Of a DNA stretch of 64,000 nucleotides, positions 8,961 to 17,314 are shown piece after piece. The number at the start of each line of letters is the position of its first letter. The stretch's first letter is position 1. Source of the stretch: Deltaproteobacteria bacterium (GTDB lineage Bacteria; Myxococcota_A; UBA9160; SMWR01); the NCBI GenBank assembly GCA_019310965.1, contig JAFDDG010000012.1, positions 1 to 64,000 of the forward strand, written 5' to 3'. The translations under genes and the position numbers were made by a program. Below the pieces are notes generated by a model. That model was not told where the DNA came from. It was given only the letters and a program-made list of their open reading frames with translations, and searched no databases.

Positions 8961-9574
8961 CTCGTCTGCTCTCCCAAGCTCGCGGCACCCGCATCGATGA
9001 GCGTCATCTCGCGATAAGCGCGAGCAAAGCGTTGCACGACCGTAACGCTGCTGCCCAGCGCCACGAGCCAGAGCGCCGGCACCAGCAACCCAAAGAGCGA
9101 CCCCGCCGCCAGCACGACGATGCGCTCACCACGTTCGAACAGGCCGACCTTGAAGCCTGGCACCACCTGCTCGGCCTTGGCCTGCGCGTAGGAGACGAGC
9201 ACGCTGACCGCCAGCGCATAGCCCGTGAGGAGCACGAGCCCCACGTCACCCTGCCGCGCAAAGTAGAGCGTGATGCCCAGCAGCAGCGCCATGTCGACGA
9301 CCCGGTCGAGGGTCGAATCGAGAAACGCGCCGAAGCTGGTGGCGCTGCCATGATGACGTGCCACCACACCGTCAATCAGGTCGAACGCGCCACCCACGAG
9401 AATCAACAGACCGCCGGCGACGAACGCACCGGCTGAGAGCTGGTACGCCGCCACCAGCGACACGCACGCTCCGGTCACGGTCAACGTGTTCGGATTCACG
9501 CGCCGCACGAATAGAAACGGCAGGCCGCGTTTCAGCCAGCCGTCGATGCGGTCGCCGACCTTGGCCTTGATCAC
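8957..9574 (-). CDS. CDP-alcohol phosphatidyltransferase family protein
   Basis: An inner-membrane enzyme of 205 residues that transfers a phosphatidyl (or related) group from a CDP-alcohol to an acceptor in phospholipid synthesis. The diagnostic D-x2-D-G-x2-A-R-x8-G-x3-D-x3-D motif is complete, running from DLIDG (about residue 65) through VVAR to GAFLDSTLD (about residue 90). Several hydrophobic helices follow. The acceptor (glycerol 3-phosphate, inositol phosphate or other) cannot be decided. The start is GTG at 9574, with no good ribosome-binding site visible immediately upstream. It is cotranscribed with the DUF1844 gene and ispE. Confidence 0.85.
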   Translation of the reverse strand: MIKAKVGDRIDGWLKRGLPFLFVRRVNPNTLTVTGACVSLVAAYQLSAGAFVAGGLLILVGGAFDLIDGVVARHHGSATSFGAFLDSTLDRVVDMALLLGITLYFARQGDVGLVLLTGYALAVSVLVSYAQAKAEQVVPGFKVGLFERGERIVVLAAGSLFGLLVPALWLVALGSSVTVVQRFARAYREMTLIDAGAASLGEQTR

Positions 9575-9584
9575 GAGCTAGAGC

Positions 9585-9746
9585 TCAGAGTTCGCCGGAC
9601 GGCGGCTCGGCCTCGACCGGCGCGGCCTTGTCCGCGACATCCGGCAGCTCCGCCAGCCGCTTCTCGAGCTCGTCCTGCTCGATCCAACCACGTCGACGCA
9701 ACATCCGCACGTCGAGTTCGAATTGCTTCATCGATTCGAGATCCAT
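9585..9746 (-). CDS. Small acidic/helical protein, 53 aa
   Basis: I do not recognise this protein. The track ORF starts at 9818, but the internal ATG at 9746 has a good GAGGAGG ribosome-binding site about 8 nt upstream and gives a 53-residue product. It begins MDLESMKQFELDVRMLRRRG, has a charged amphipathic helix, and ends in an Ala/Pro/Glu-rich tail. The WIEQDELEKRLAELPD segment resembles short helix-turn-helix-like or subunit-association segments of small ribosome- or enzyme-associated proteins, but no function is claimed. It is the first gene of the minus-strand run, 10 bp before the phosphatidyltransferase. Confidence 0.55.
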   Translation of the reverse strand: MDLESMKQFELDVRMLRRRGWIEQDELEKRLAELPDVADKAAPVEAEPPSGEL

Positions 9747-9865
9747 GCCCGATACCCTCCTCTGCCACAGCAGCGCAGGCTGCGCCGGCGGCGGCGGAAA
9801 ACCGTAGCAAATTGACACACCTAGGCTGGGTGGTAGCCTGCCTGCCGCCGTCCGGGAGGCCCGCT

Positions 9866-10642
9866 TTGCTCCGCACCAGCGCCATCCTGTGTCTCCTGTT
9901 GCTCGCCGGCTGCGCGAAGCCGCCGCCGAGTTTCGAGGACGTGCCGCCTGCCGAGGATCTCTACGCCGAGGGCCTCGAGGAGCTGGAGAGCCAGCGCGCG
10001 AGATGGTATTGGCCGTTCACGGACCGCAGCGACGCGATCGAGGTGTTCCAGGGCATCATCGACAACTACCCCTACAGCGAATACGCAGTGCTCGCTGAGC
10101 TAGCCATCGCCGACTCCTACTTCGAGGACAAGATGCACGAGGAGGCGTTGTCGTACTACCGGGACTTCACCGATCTCCACCCCCAGAACGAGAAAGTGCC
10201 CTACGCGATCTACCGCGCTGCTCTCTGTCACCACGAGCAGAGAAAGGCGCCGAACCGCGACCAGACGGCCACCCGACAGGCCCTCGAGTTCCTCGACGAG
10301 CTGCTAGCCCGCCATCCCTACTCGGAGTACGCGGGCCCCGGCGAGGCGCTCTGGCGGGAGCTGCGGCTGAGCCTGGCGCGCCAGGTCGCCAACATCGGCG
10401 ACTTCTACATGGGCCGCGCTGAATGGGAGAGCGCCGCCGAACGCTTCCGATCGCTGCTCAACGAGTACCCGGGCCTCGGCCTCGACGCCGAGGCCCTCTA
10501 CAAGCTGGGGATCTGCTACGCAGAAATGCACCGTCTCGAGGAGGCGGAAAGCATCTTCCAGGCCGTGGTGCAGAACTACCGGGACAGCGACGCGGCCCGA
10601 GACGCCGCCGACCGCATCGCGCAGCTCGGGCGCGGCACCTGA
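9866..10642 (+). CDS. bamD: Outer membrane assembly lipoprotein, BamD-like
   Basis: BamD is a TPR lipoprotein of the BAM complex that inserts beta-barrel proteins into the outer membrane. I start it at TTG 9866, with GGGAGG 7 nt upstream. This gives a lipoprotein signal ending in LLLLAGC with the lipidated Cys at residue 16; the track ORF adds 18 unlikely residues. The mature 240-residue part is built of TPR-like repeats with recurring YP(Y)SEYA and YPGLGLDAEALYKLG blocks. The length fits BamD (about 240-280). The DDDD-type signatures of E. coli BamD are not obvious, so a related tetratricopeptide lipoprotein (CpoB/YbgF-like) is the alternative. Confidence 0.8.
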   Translation: MLRTSAILCLLLLAGCAKPPPSFEDVPPAEDLYAEGLEELESQRARWYWPFTDRSDAIEVFQGIIDNYPYSEYAVLAELAIADSYFEDKMHEEALSYYRDFTDLHPQNEKVPYAIYRAALCHHEQRKAPNRDQTATRQALEFLDELLARHPYSEYAGPGEALWRELRLSLARQVANIGDFYMGRAEWESAAERFRSLLNEYPGLGLDAEALYKLGICYAEMHRLEEAESIFQAVVQNYRDSDAARDAADRIAQLGRGT

Positions 10643-10722
10643 GCGGCCCCCACCGCGGCGCTCCCCCGGGGGCAAAGGTCGGCATTCCCTTCGCGGCCGA
10701 TTCGTGCTTCGCTTGGGGGTGA

Positions 10723-10760
10723 GGTCCGGCCTGCCCTCGGCAGGGCGCGCCGCACGGACC
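10723..10760. other. Inverted repeat between bamD and the CBS gene
   Basis: GGTCCG (10723-10728) and CGGACC (10755-10760) can pair, with a GC-rich interior that also contains the complementary TGCCCT/AGGGC. The hairpin lies after bamD and just before the ribosome-binding site of the CBS gene. It has no T-tract, so it may be an RNA structure in the leader rather than a terminator. Confidence 0.35.
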
Positions 10761-10777
10761 CGATTGGGGAGGAGGCC

Positions 10778-11213
10778 ATGCATCGTCTCCGCGCTCTGAT
10801 CCGGCGCCAGCAGGTCGTGCACGCGACTCCGGAGACCAGCGTGCGGGAAGCGGCCGTGCGCATGACCCGCGGCCAGGCCGCGCGCGCTGCCTATCCTGGA
10901 TGGCCAACACCTGGTCGGCGTGTTCTCGGAGCGCGACCTGATGACCCGCGTGGTCATACCCGGCCGTGACCCATCGAAGACACGCGTCGCCGATGTGATG
11001 ACCACCGAAGTCGTCACGGCCAGCCTCGAGGAGCACGTCGATTTCTGTGTCGACAAGATGAAACGAGTCGGCTGCCGTCACCTGCCCGTGGTATGCGATG
11101 GCCGGGTCATCGGCATGGTTTCGATGCGCGACCTGTTGCGCGACGAAATCGAAGAGCAGGACCACGAAATCCGCAACCTGCGCGCGTACCTGCACCAGGA
11201 GCCACCGCTGTAG
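10778..11213 (+). pseudogene. Two-CBS-domain protein interrupted by a frameshift
   Basis: CBS pairs bind adenine nucleotides and act as energy or redox sensors. The gene starts at ATG 10778 behind a strong GGGGAGGAGG site and encodes the first half of CBS1 (MHRLRALIRRQQVVHATP...). Around 10878-10888, in gccgcgcgcgctgcc, the frame slips by one base. Read in the new frame, the protein continues LPILDGQHLVGVFSERDLM, exactly the expected second half of CBS1, then a full CBS2 (VADVMTTEVVTASLEEHVD...GMVSMRDLLRDEIEE). The track therefore shows two ORFs (10778-10969 and 10920-11213). Deleting one base restores a protein of about 144 residues. It could be a real pseudogene or a sequencing/assembly indel in a GC run. 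Confidence 0.8.
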
Positions 11214-11229
11214 ACCGGGCGCGACGCGG

Positions 11230-12819
11230 CTAGCGCCTCTTCCAGTCGCGCAGAATCTCGCGGGCCGCGTTGCGCCCGCAGGCGCCCATGACGCCGCCGC
11301 CCGGATGCGTGCCCGCGCCGCAGAGGTAGAGCCCCTCGATGGGCGTGCGGTAGCGGCCGAGGCCCGGCACCGGGCGCAGGAAGAAGAGGCGGTCGAGCGT
11401 CATGGCGCCGTGGAAGAGGTTGCCGCCGGTGAGCCCGAAGATGCGCTCGAGATCCGGCGGGGCGAGCACGTCGCGATGCAGCACGCTCTCGCTGAAGCCG
11501 GGCGCCACCTCGTCGACCCATGCGCAGCAGCGATCGGCGAAAGCGTCGCGCCGGGTGTCCCAATCGGCGTCGCTGAGCTGCGCCGGAACGTGCTGCACGA
11601 AGAGCGACGCCACATGCTTGCCATCGGGCGCGAGCGTCTCGTCGACGGCGGACGGCAGCGTCAGCTCGATCATCGGCCGCTCCGGCAGCTCGCCTCGCTG
11701 CGCCGCAGCGAAGGCGGCGTCGAGTTCGTCGAGGCTGCGCGCACCGACGTGGATGGTGCCGCGGTGCTCGGGGCCCGGGACGGCGCCGTCGCATCCCACG
11801 AAACGCGGCAACCGATCGAGCGCGAGGTTGAGCTTCAGGCTGCCGCTGCGAAAGTCGAGGGTTTCGAGCGCCGACACGAGAGCGTCCGGCAGCTCGCCGC
11901 TGTCGACCGCATCGAGCAGCGTGCGCTTTGGGTCGGCATTCGACACCACCGCCCGGGCCTCCACCTCACTGCCATCTTCGAGCTCGACACCGACCGCGCG
12001 ACCCTGCCGGGTGCAGATGCGGCGCACCGCCGCCCCCGTGCGCAGCCGAGCCCCGGCTGCCCGAGCCGCCGCCGCCAGCGCGTCCGTGAGCCCACCCATG
12101 CCGCCGCGCACGTAGGCCCACACGCCCCGGGCACCACCGGTCTCGCCCATGACGTGATGGAAGAGCACGTAGCCGGTGCCCGGGGTCGAGGGCGAGGCCC
12201 AGGCGCCGATCAGCGCATCGGTGCCCAGGGTCCCGAGCAGCGGCTCGCTCTCGAACCAGCTCTCGAGGGCTCCGCGGGCCGGTCCGAGCAGCAGCTGAAG
12301 GGCCGCCGGCAGCTCCCCCCCGAGTCGCAGCCCGGCTGCCCCGGCCCGCAGCAGGGGCCAGATCTCGCGCGGCCGCAAGCCGCCGGGATCCGGCGGCACG
12401 GCATCGAGCAATGGCTCGAAAGCTCGAGCCACTCTGTCGAGCAGCGCCTCGTAGGCCGGAAAGCGCTCGGCGTCGCGGCGCGAAAACTGCGCGATCTGCC
12501 GGGCATTTTCCGCCGCATCGCGGCCCAGCAGCAGGCGCCTCCCGTCGGGGAGCGGTGTGTGGGAGGCCGGATCGCGGGGCAGCAGCTCGAGACCGTGACG
12601 CGCGAGGTCGAGCTCGCGCAACAGCGCCGGGCGCAACAATCCCGCCACGTAAGCGGCCCGCGAGACCCGATAGCCCGGCCACAGCTCCTCGGTGACGCAG
12701 GCCCCACCTAACGTCTCCCGGCGCTCCAGCACCAGCGTGTCGAGCCCGCCCCTCGCCAAGAGGGCGGCCGCGACCAGGCCGTTGTGCCCCCCCCCGATTA
12801 CCGCGATGTCGCATCTCAC
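11230..12819 (-). CDS. FAD-dependent phytoene-dehydrogenase-like oxidoreductase
   Basis: A 529-residue flavoprotein of the phytoene desaturase/PYROXD2-like superfamily. The N-terminal dinucleotide-binding fold is clear (DIAVIGGGHNGLVAAALLA, then LVLERRETLGGACVTEE). The C terminus carries the FAD-contacting block GLYLCGAGTHPGGGVMGACGRNAA typical of the family. No carotenoid genes lie nearby, and PYROXD2-like members generally have no assigned substrate, so a specific role (carotenoid or lipid oxidation) is not supported. It is divergent from cvpA with only 26 bp between starts, so the two promoters must overlap the coding ends. Confidence 0.85.
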   Translation of the reverse strand: MRCDIAVIGGGHNGLVAAALLARGGLDTLVLERRETLGGACVTEELWPGYRVSRAAYVAGLLRPALLRELDLARHGLELLPRDPASHTPLPDGRRLLLGRDAAENARQIAQFSRRDAERFPAYEALLDRVARAFEPLLDAVPPDPGGLRPREIWPLLRAGAAGLRLGGELPAALQLLLGPARGALESWFESEPLLGTLGTDALIGAWASPSTPGTGYVLFHHVMGETGGARGVWAYVRGGMGGLTDALAAAARAAGARLRTGAAVRRICTRQGRAVGVELEDGSEVEARAVVSNADPKRTLLDAVDSGELPDALVSALETLDFRSGSLKLNLALDRLPRFVGCDGAVPGPEHRGTIHVGARSLDELDAAFAAAQRGELPERPMIELTLPSAVDETLAPDGKHVASLFVQHVPAQLSDADWDTRRDAFADRCCAWVDEVAPGFSESVLHRDVLAPPDLERIFGLTGGNLFHGAMTLDRLFFLRPVPGLGRYRTPIEGLYLCGAGTHPGGGVMGACGRNAAREILRDWKRR

Positions 12820-12845
12820 CGCAGTCGATTGTAGACTCCCGGGCG

Positions 12846-13391
12846 ATGGAGGGGACGGAGCTAGCGCCCGTCGATTACGTCGTGGCCGGCATCCTGCTGA
12901 TTGCCGTGCTGCGGGGCATGGGGAGGGGACTCCTGCGGGAGACCTTCTCGATGGGCTCGCTCGCCGCCGCCGTGATCGCCGTCCGCCTCTACTACATCGA
13001 CGTCGCCCAGTGGCTGCTGGAAATCACCGGTGGAGCCATCGGCGAGATGGGCGCCCCCTGGGCCGCCGGCCTGATCCTTGCCGTCGGCGCCATCGGCGCC
13101 ACCACGCTGGTGGGCCGGGTGATCCGGCGCGGTGCGAAATCGGTCGGACTCGGCTGGGCGGACCGCGCCGGCGGCGCGCTGCTCGGCACCGCCGAAGGCC
13201 TGCTGGTGGCCGGCGTGATCATGGGGCTGCTCGGCTACTTCGCGGGCCGCAGCCATCCGGTGATCGCCCAATCGCGCAGTCTGGTCTACTTCGAAGAGCT
13301 CGAACGCATGGCGCGGGAAGGCGACCTGCCCGACATCGATCTACCGCTGCCCCAGGTAGCGGCGCCCCCGCCCCCCCGGCGCGAGCACTGA
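12846..13391 (+). CDS. CvpA family membrane protein
   Basis: A 181-residue inner-membrane protein with four hydrophobic helices. It begins VDYVVAGILLIAVLRGMGRGLLRE, the usual CvpA start (DxxxxxIxxxxxxxGxxRGxxRE), and contains the TTLVGRVIRRGAKSVGLGWADRAGGALLG segment, also characteristic of the family. CvpA is needed for colicin V production in E. coli and has been linked to envelope integrity; its exact activity is unknown. A Pro-rich tail ends the protein. It is convergent with the acyl-CoA ligase, 12 bp apart. Confidence 0.83.
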   Translation: MEGTELAPVDYVVAGILLIAVLRGMGRGLLRETFSMGSLAAAVIAVRLYYIDVAQWLLEITGGAIGEMGAPWAAGLILAVGAIGATTLVGRVIRRGAKSVGLGWADRAGGALLGTAEGLLVAGVIMGLLGYFAGRSHPVIAQSRSLVYFEELERMAREGDLPDIDLPLPQVAAPPPPRREH

Positions 13392-13403
13392 GCTCGCGCT
13401 CGG

Positions 13404-15077
13404 CTACTCCTCGACGAAGCGGACCTCGGACGTGCCCTCCAGCACATTCTTGAGCACCTTGCCGCTCGGGTTGCGGGGCAGCGGTTCGCTTCGGAACTCC
13501 CAGAGCGACGGCACCTTGAAGGTGGAGAGCTTTTCGCGGCACCAGGCCGTGAGCACATCGGCATCGAGGGTGCATCCAGCCCTCGGCACGCAGATCGCCT
13601 TCACTTCCTGACCCAGCTCCGGGTGATCCACGCCAATCACGGCGGACTCGACCACGTCCGGGTGCGCATCGAGCCGGTGCTCGATCTCGATGGGGTAGAC
13701 GTTCTCGGCAGCGCGCAGGATCAAGTCGCGCGCCCGGGAGTTGATGTAGAGGTATTCACCCTCGAAACGGCCCACATCGCCGCTGGCGAGCCAGCGCCCC
13801 GGCAAGATCGTCTTGGCGGTCGCCTCCGGGTTCCTCCAGTACTCGAGCATGACGTTCGGACCGCGGAAGAAGATCTCTCCCTCTTGCCCCTCGGGCAGCA
13901 CGCCGCCGTCTGCATCCCGGATCTCCACCTGCCCTGTCGGCGTCACGCGACCCGTGGAGGTCGGACGCTCCTCGAGCTCGGCACCGCTGATCTGCGCGAT
14001 GGTCGCCACCGCCTCGGAGAGTCCGTACCCGGTGCCGCGGGCATCCGCGCCGTTGGGCGCGACCTGCTTCATGCGTTCGAACACGGTCGGGCTGGTGGGC
14101 GCGCCTCCGGAGCCCAGGTTGCGCAGAGTGCTGAGGTCGTATTTGTCCACATCGGGATGGTTGAGCACCCGCGGCGCCATGCTGCCGAGCCCCGACCAGC
14201 TGGTGATGTGCTCCTCTTCGATCAATCGCAACACTTCGAGCGGTTCGAAGCGACCGTGGCGCAGCACGATCGCAGCGCCACTGGCGAGCATCAGCGTCGT
14301 GCCGGCGTAGAGCCCCGAGAGATGGAAGAGCGGCGACGTCAGCAGCGTGCGCATCGGCGGAGGGTTCTCTTCCTGCGCAGTGCCCTTCGCGGCCGCCATC
14401 ATCATGCCGCGCACCGCTGCGAGCCCGGTGGTCTGCACGAAGCCAATAATGCCCCGGTGCGAGTTCACGGCTCCCTTGGGACGTCCGGTCGTGCCACTGG
14501 TGAAGAGGATCACCGCGGCTTCGTCCTCGTCGATAGGGGTCTCGGGCAGAGCCGCACCGGGCGCATACGAGAGCAGCTTCTCGGCGTCGTTCTCGATCTC
14601 GAGAGTCGGCACGTCGAGGCCGAGCCCCTCGACGCGCGCCAGCCGCTTGCGATCGCCGACCAGCAGCTTCGGCTCGGCGAGCTCGATGCCGTATTTCACC
14701 TCGTCGGGAGTCCACCAACCGTTGAGCGCCGCGACGATGCCGCCGAGGCTCACGGTGGCCCAGTAGGTGATGATCCACTCGGGCCAGTTCTCGGCAAAGA
14801 TCGCGACGCGGTCACCCTTTTCGATGCCGTACTGCTCGGCCAGCGCGCGAGCGGTCGAACCGACGAGCCCGAGGTGGTCCGCGTAGGAGATGCGGCGATC
14901 GCCGAGCGCCAGGTACTCCTTGTCACCGTGCACGGCGGAGTCCGCCAGCAGCTCCCGCAACGAGCGTTTGCGGTTCCTGAACACCGTCATGCGCTCGCCG
15001 AGCACCTCTTCTTCGGTGGTCTCGAAAAGAGCGCCGGGAGCGGTCAGCTGAGCTTCGATTTCCTGGTAGGTCGGCAT
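13404..15077 (-). CDS. AMP-dependent acyl-CoA synthetase/ligase
   Basis: A class I adenylate-forming enzyme of 557 residues that activates a carboxylic acid, probably a fatty acid, to acyl-AMP and then acyl-CoA. The order of motifs is standard: the P-loop ILFTSGTTGRPKGAV (A3), GYGLSEAVATI (A5), LASGDVGRFEGEYLYINSRARD (A7/A8, hinge Asp), and the catalytic Lys in RNPSGKVLKNVL (A10). A hydrophobic N-terminal anchor is lacking, so it is probably soluble. Substrate chain length cannot be inferred. Together with ETF-QO, thioesterases and other lipid genes in the window it suggests fatty-acid metabolism. ATG at 15077. Confidence 0.88.
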   Translation of the reverse strand: MPTYQEIEAQLTAPGALFETTEEEVLGERMTVFRNRKRSLRELLADSAVHGDKEYLALGDRRISYADHLGLVGSTARALAEQYGIEKGDRVAIFAENWPEWIITYWATVSLGGIVAALNGWWTPDEVKYGIELAEPKLLVGDRKRLARVEGLGLDVPTLEIENDAEKLLSYAPGAALPETPIDEDEAAVILFTSGTTGRPKGAVNSHRGIIGFVQTTGLAAVRGMMMAAAKGTAQEENPPPMRTLLTSPLFHLSGLYAGTTLMLASGAAIVLRHGRFEPLEVLRLIEEEHITSWSGLGSMAPRVLNHPDVDKYDLSTLRNLGSGGAPTSPTVFERMKQVAPNGADARGTGYGLSEAVATIAQISGAELEERPTSTGRVTPTGQVEIRDADGGVLPEGQEGEIFFRGPNVMLEYWRNPEATAKTILPGRWLASGDVGRFEGEYLYINSRARDLILRAAENVYPIEIEHRLDAHPDVVESAVIGVDHPELGQEVKAICVPRAGCTLDADVLTAWCREKLSTFKVPSLWEFRSEPLPRNPSGKVLKNVLEGTSEVRFVEE

Positions 15078-15286
15078 GGGGGCCGGATTGTAACAGGCCC
15101 GACCGGCCGGCTCAGCGGCTCACGGCCGGGGGGGTCCCGACGCGGCGTTCGGCCGTGCCGCGCCCGCTGCAGCGCGCCCGGGTCCTGGACCGCGCGCTGC
15201 CTTGTTCGAACGACCCGATTTACCCCGACAGCCACCGCAGCTCTCTCCAGACACAGGAAAAAGGCAGTGAAATCGATGTCTTCAGA

Positions 15287-17314
15287 TCAGGACGGATCCG
15301 ACCAGAGGCCGTGTTCCCGAATCAGGTCGACCAGCCGATCGGCGGCCACGGCGTCGGGAATCTGGCGCGCGATGCACTGCTTGCCGACGTAGAGATTCAC
15401 CAGCCCGGGCCCGGACCCGACGTAGCCGAAGTCCGCATCCGCCATCTCGCCCGGCCCGTTCACGATGCAGCCCATGATCGCGATCTTCACGCCGGAGAGG
15501 TGCTGCGTGCGTGCTTTGATGCGCGCCGTCGTCTCCTCGAGATCGAAGAGCGTGCGTCCACAAGACGGGCACGAGATGAACTCGGTCCACGTCGTGCGTT
15601 GACGCGCGCCCTGCAACACGCGGTAGGCCAGATCGAGCGCGCGCTCGGGCGCCAGGTCGCCGGAGATCGACACCGCATCGCCGATGCCGTCACAGAGCAG
15701 TGCGCCGAGATCGGTGGCGGCGCGCAGCAGATCATCCCCGTGCGAGAGCTGCGAGTTGCGGCGGTGACGCAACACGATCGGCACGTCCGCGGCACCCCGC
15801 TCACGCAGGCACGCGACGGCCAGGCGCGCCACGTGGACCGGAAGATCGGCATCGAAGGAGAACAGCACGTCCTCGATGCCCGCCTCGCCGCACACCGTCA
15901 GCGCACGGCCCACGAGCGAGGCCACGTCCGTGAGGCGCGCACGCAGCTCCCATTCGACGGGCAGCCCGCGGGCGCGCAGGCACGCCACTCCGGCGGCCAG
16001 ATGCTCGTCGCTCACCAACTCTCCGAGGGGCACGACCAGCCGCGATGCGACCGGAGCGCAGTGATCGAGCCAGCACGCCTCCGCACGCACGGCCAGCGGT
16101 AGCTCCAGGCCCGCATCGTCGAGCGCGCGCGCAGTGGCCGTCACCTGTTCGCCCTGGGTGGGGTCGAAGCTCTCGACCAACAGCCCCTCGCAAACGACTC
16201 CGTCGGCGCGATCCAGCGCCCGGGCCAGCTCCCGCACCGCGGCCGGCGGATCCGCCGGCACCGGGCCGAGATCGAGCTCGACGCGCACCGGGTTCGCACC
16301 GCCGATGGCGGCACCGCCCGTGGCGATGCTGCGCGTGCTGCGCCGGCGGTGGGCATATGGGTTCTCGCAGAACTCCTCACCCGGTTCTAGCGGCGCCCGC
16401 GGCGCCGCCGCCCAGGTCTGCTCGGCGCGCCGCGCCAGGGCCCGCGCCACCGGAATCTCCTTCTCCGGCGCCTCCGTGAGCGACACGCGGATCGTGTCAC
16501 CGATGCCGTCCGCCAACAGCCCGCCGATGCCGATGGCGCTCTTGATGCGCCCGTCCTCGCCGTCTCCCGCCTCCGTGACCCCCACGTGGAAGGGCACACT
16601 CGGCCCGGGCGCCCGCTCGGCGAGCCGCGCCGCCAGCATGCGGTAGGCCTGCACGGCCACCTGCGCATTGCTCGCCTTCATGCTGAAGATCACGTCGCGA
16701 TAGCCCTCGTCCTCGCATACGTCGAGAAACTCGAGGGCGCTCTCCACCATGCCCCGCGGCGTGTCTCCGAAGCGGTTGAGTATCCGGTCGGAGAGCGAGC
16801 CGTGGTTCGTTCCGATGCGCATGGCGCGGCCGAGCTCGCTACAGCGTCGCACCAGCGGGCGGAAACGCTCGGCCACCCTCTCGATCTCTTCGCGGTACTC
16901 GGCATCGGTGTACTCGCGCACATCGAACTTCTTCTTGTCGGCAAAATTTCCGGGGTTGATGCGGACCTTCTCGACGTGCTCGGCGGCGATCAGCGCCGCG
17001 TTCGGGGTGAAGTGGATGTCCGCGACGAGCGGAATGCGCACGCCGCGGCGTCGCAGCTCCGCCTGGATTTCGCGCAGGTTCTCGGCGTCGGTCACGGAGG
17101 GCGCCGTCACCCGCGCGATTTCGCAGCTCGCGTCCGCGAGCCGCTCGATCTGGTCGCAGGTGCCCGCGGTGTCGCGGGTATCCGTCGTCGTCATCGACTG
17201 AATGCGGATCGGGTTGTCGCCCCCGATACCCACGTCGCCGACACGCACCTCGTAGGTCACGCGCCGCCGCGGCGAGTAGGGGCTCGCGACATAGCGAGCG
17301 CCGGGCTCAGTCAC
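15287..17314 (-). CDS. ispG: 4-hydroxy-3-methylbut-2-enyl diphosphate synthase, long three-domain form
   Basis: IspG (GcpE) is the iron-sulfur enzyme converting MEcPP to HMBPP, the penultimate MEP-pathway step. This copy is 675 residues, well above the roughly 360-420 of the usual bacterial type. It has the TIM barrel (GGDNPIRIQSMTTTDT near residue 30 to about 280), a long inserted domain (about 300-560), and the C-terminal 4Fe-4S domain with FISCPSCGRTLFDLEE and IMGCIVNGPGEM carrying the Cys and Glu ligands. This layout is the insert-containing form known from plants, Chlamydiae and Bacteroidetes. The start is GTG at 17314, overlapping the end of alaS by 8 bp, so translation is coupled to it. 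Confidence 0.95.
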   Translation of the reverse strand: MTEPGARYVASPYSPRRRVTYEVRVGDVGIGGDNPIRIQSMTTTDTRDTAGTCDQIERLADASCEIARVTAPSVTDAENLREIQAELRRRGVRIPLVADIHFTPNAALIAAEHVEKVRINPGNFADKKKFDVREYTDAEYREEIERVAERFRPLVRRCSELGRAMRIGTNHGSLSDRILNRFGDTPRGMVESALEFLDVCEDEGYRDVIFSMKASNAQVAVQAYRMLAARLAERAPGPSVPFHVGVTEAGDGEDGRIKSAIGIGGLLADGIGDTIRVSLTEAPEKEIPVARALARRAEQTWAAAPRAPLEPGEEFCENPYAHRRRSTRSIATGGAAIGGANPVRVELDLGPVPADPPAAVRELARALDRADGVVCEGLLVESFDPTQGEQVTATARALDDAGLELPLAVRAEACWLDHCAPVASRLVVPLGELVSDEHLAAGVACLRARGLPVEWELRARLTDVASLVGRALTVCGEAGIEDVLFSFDADLPVHVARLAVACLRERGAADVPIVLRHRRNSQLSHGDDLLRAATDLGALLCDGIGDAVSISGDLAPERALDLAYRVLQGARQRTTWTEFISCPSCGRTLFDLEETTARIKARTQHLSGVKIAIMGCIVNGPGEMADADFGYVGSGPGLVNLYVGKQCIARQIPDAVAADRLVDLIREHGLWSDPS

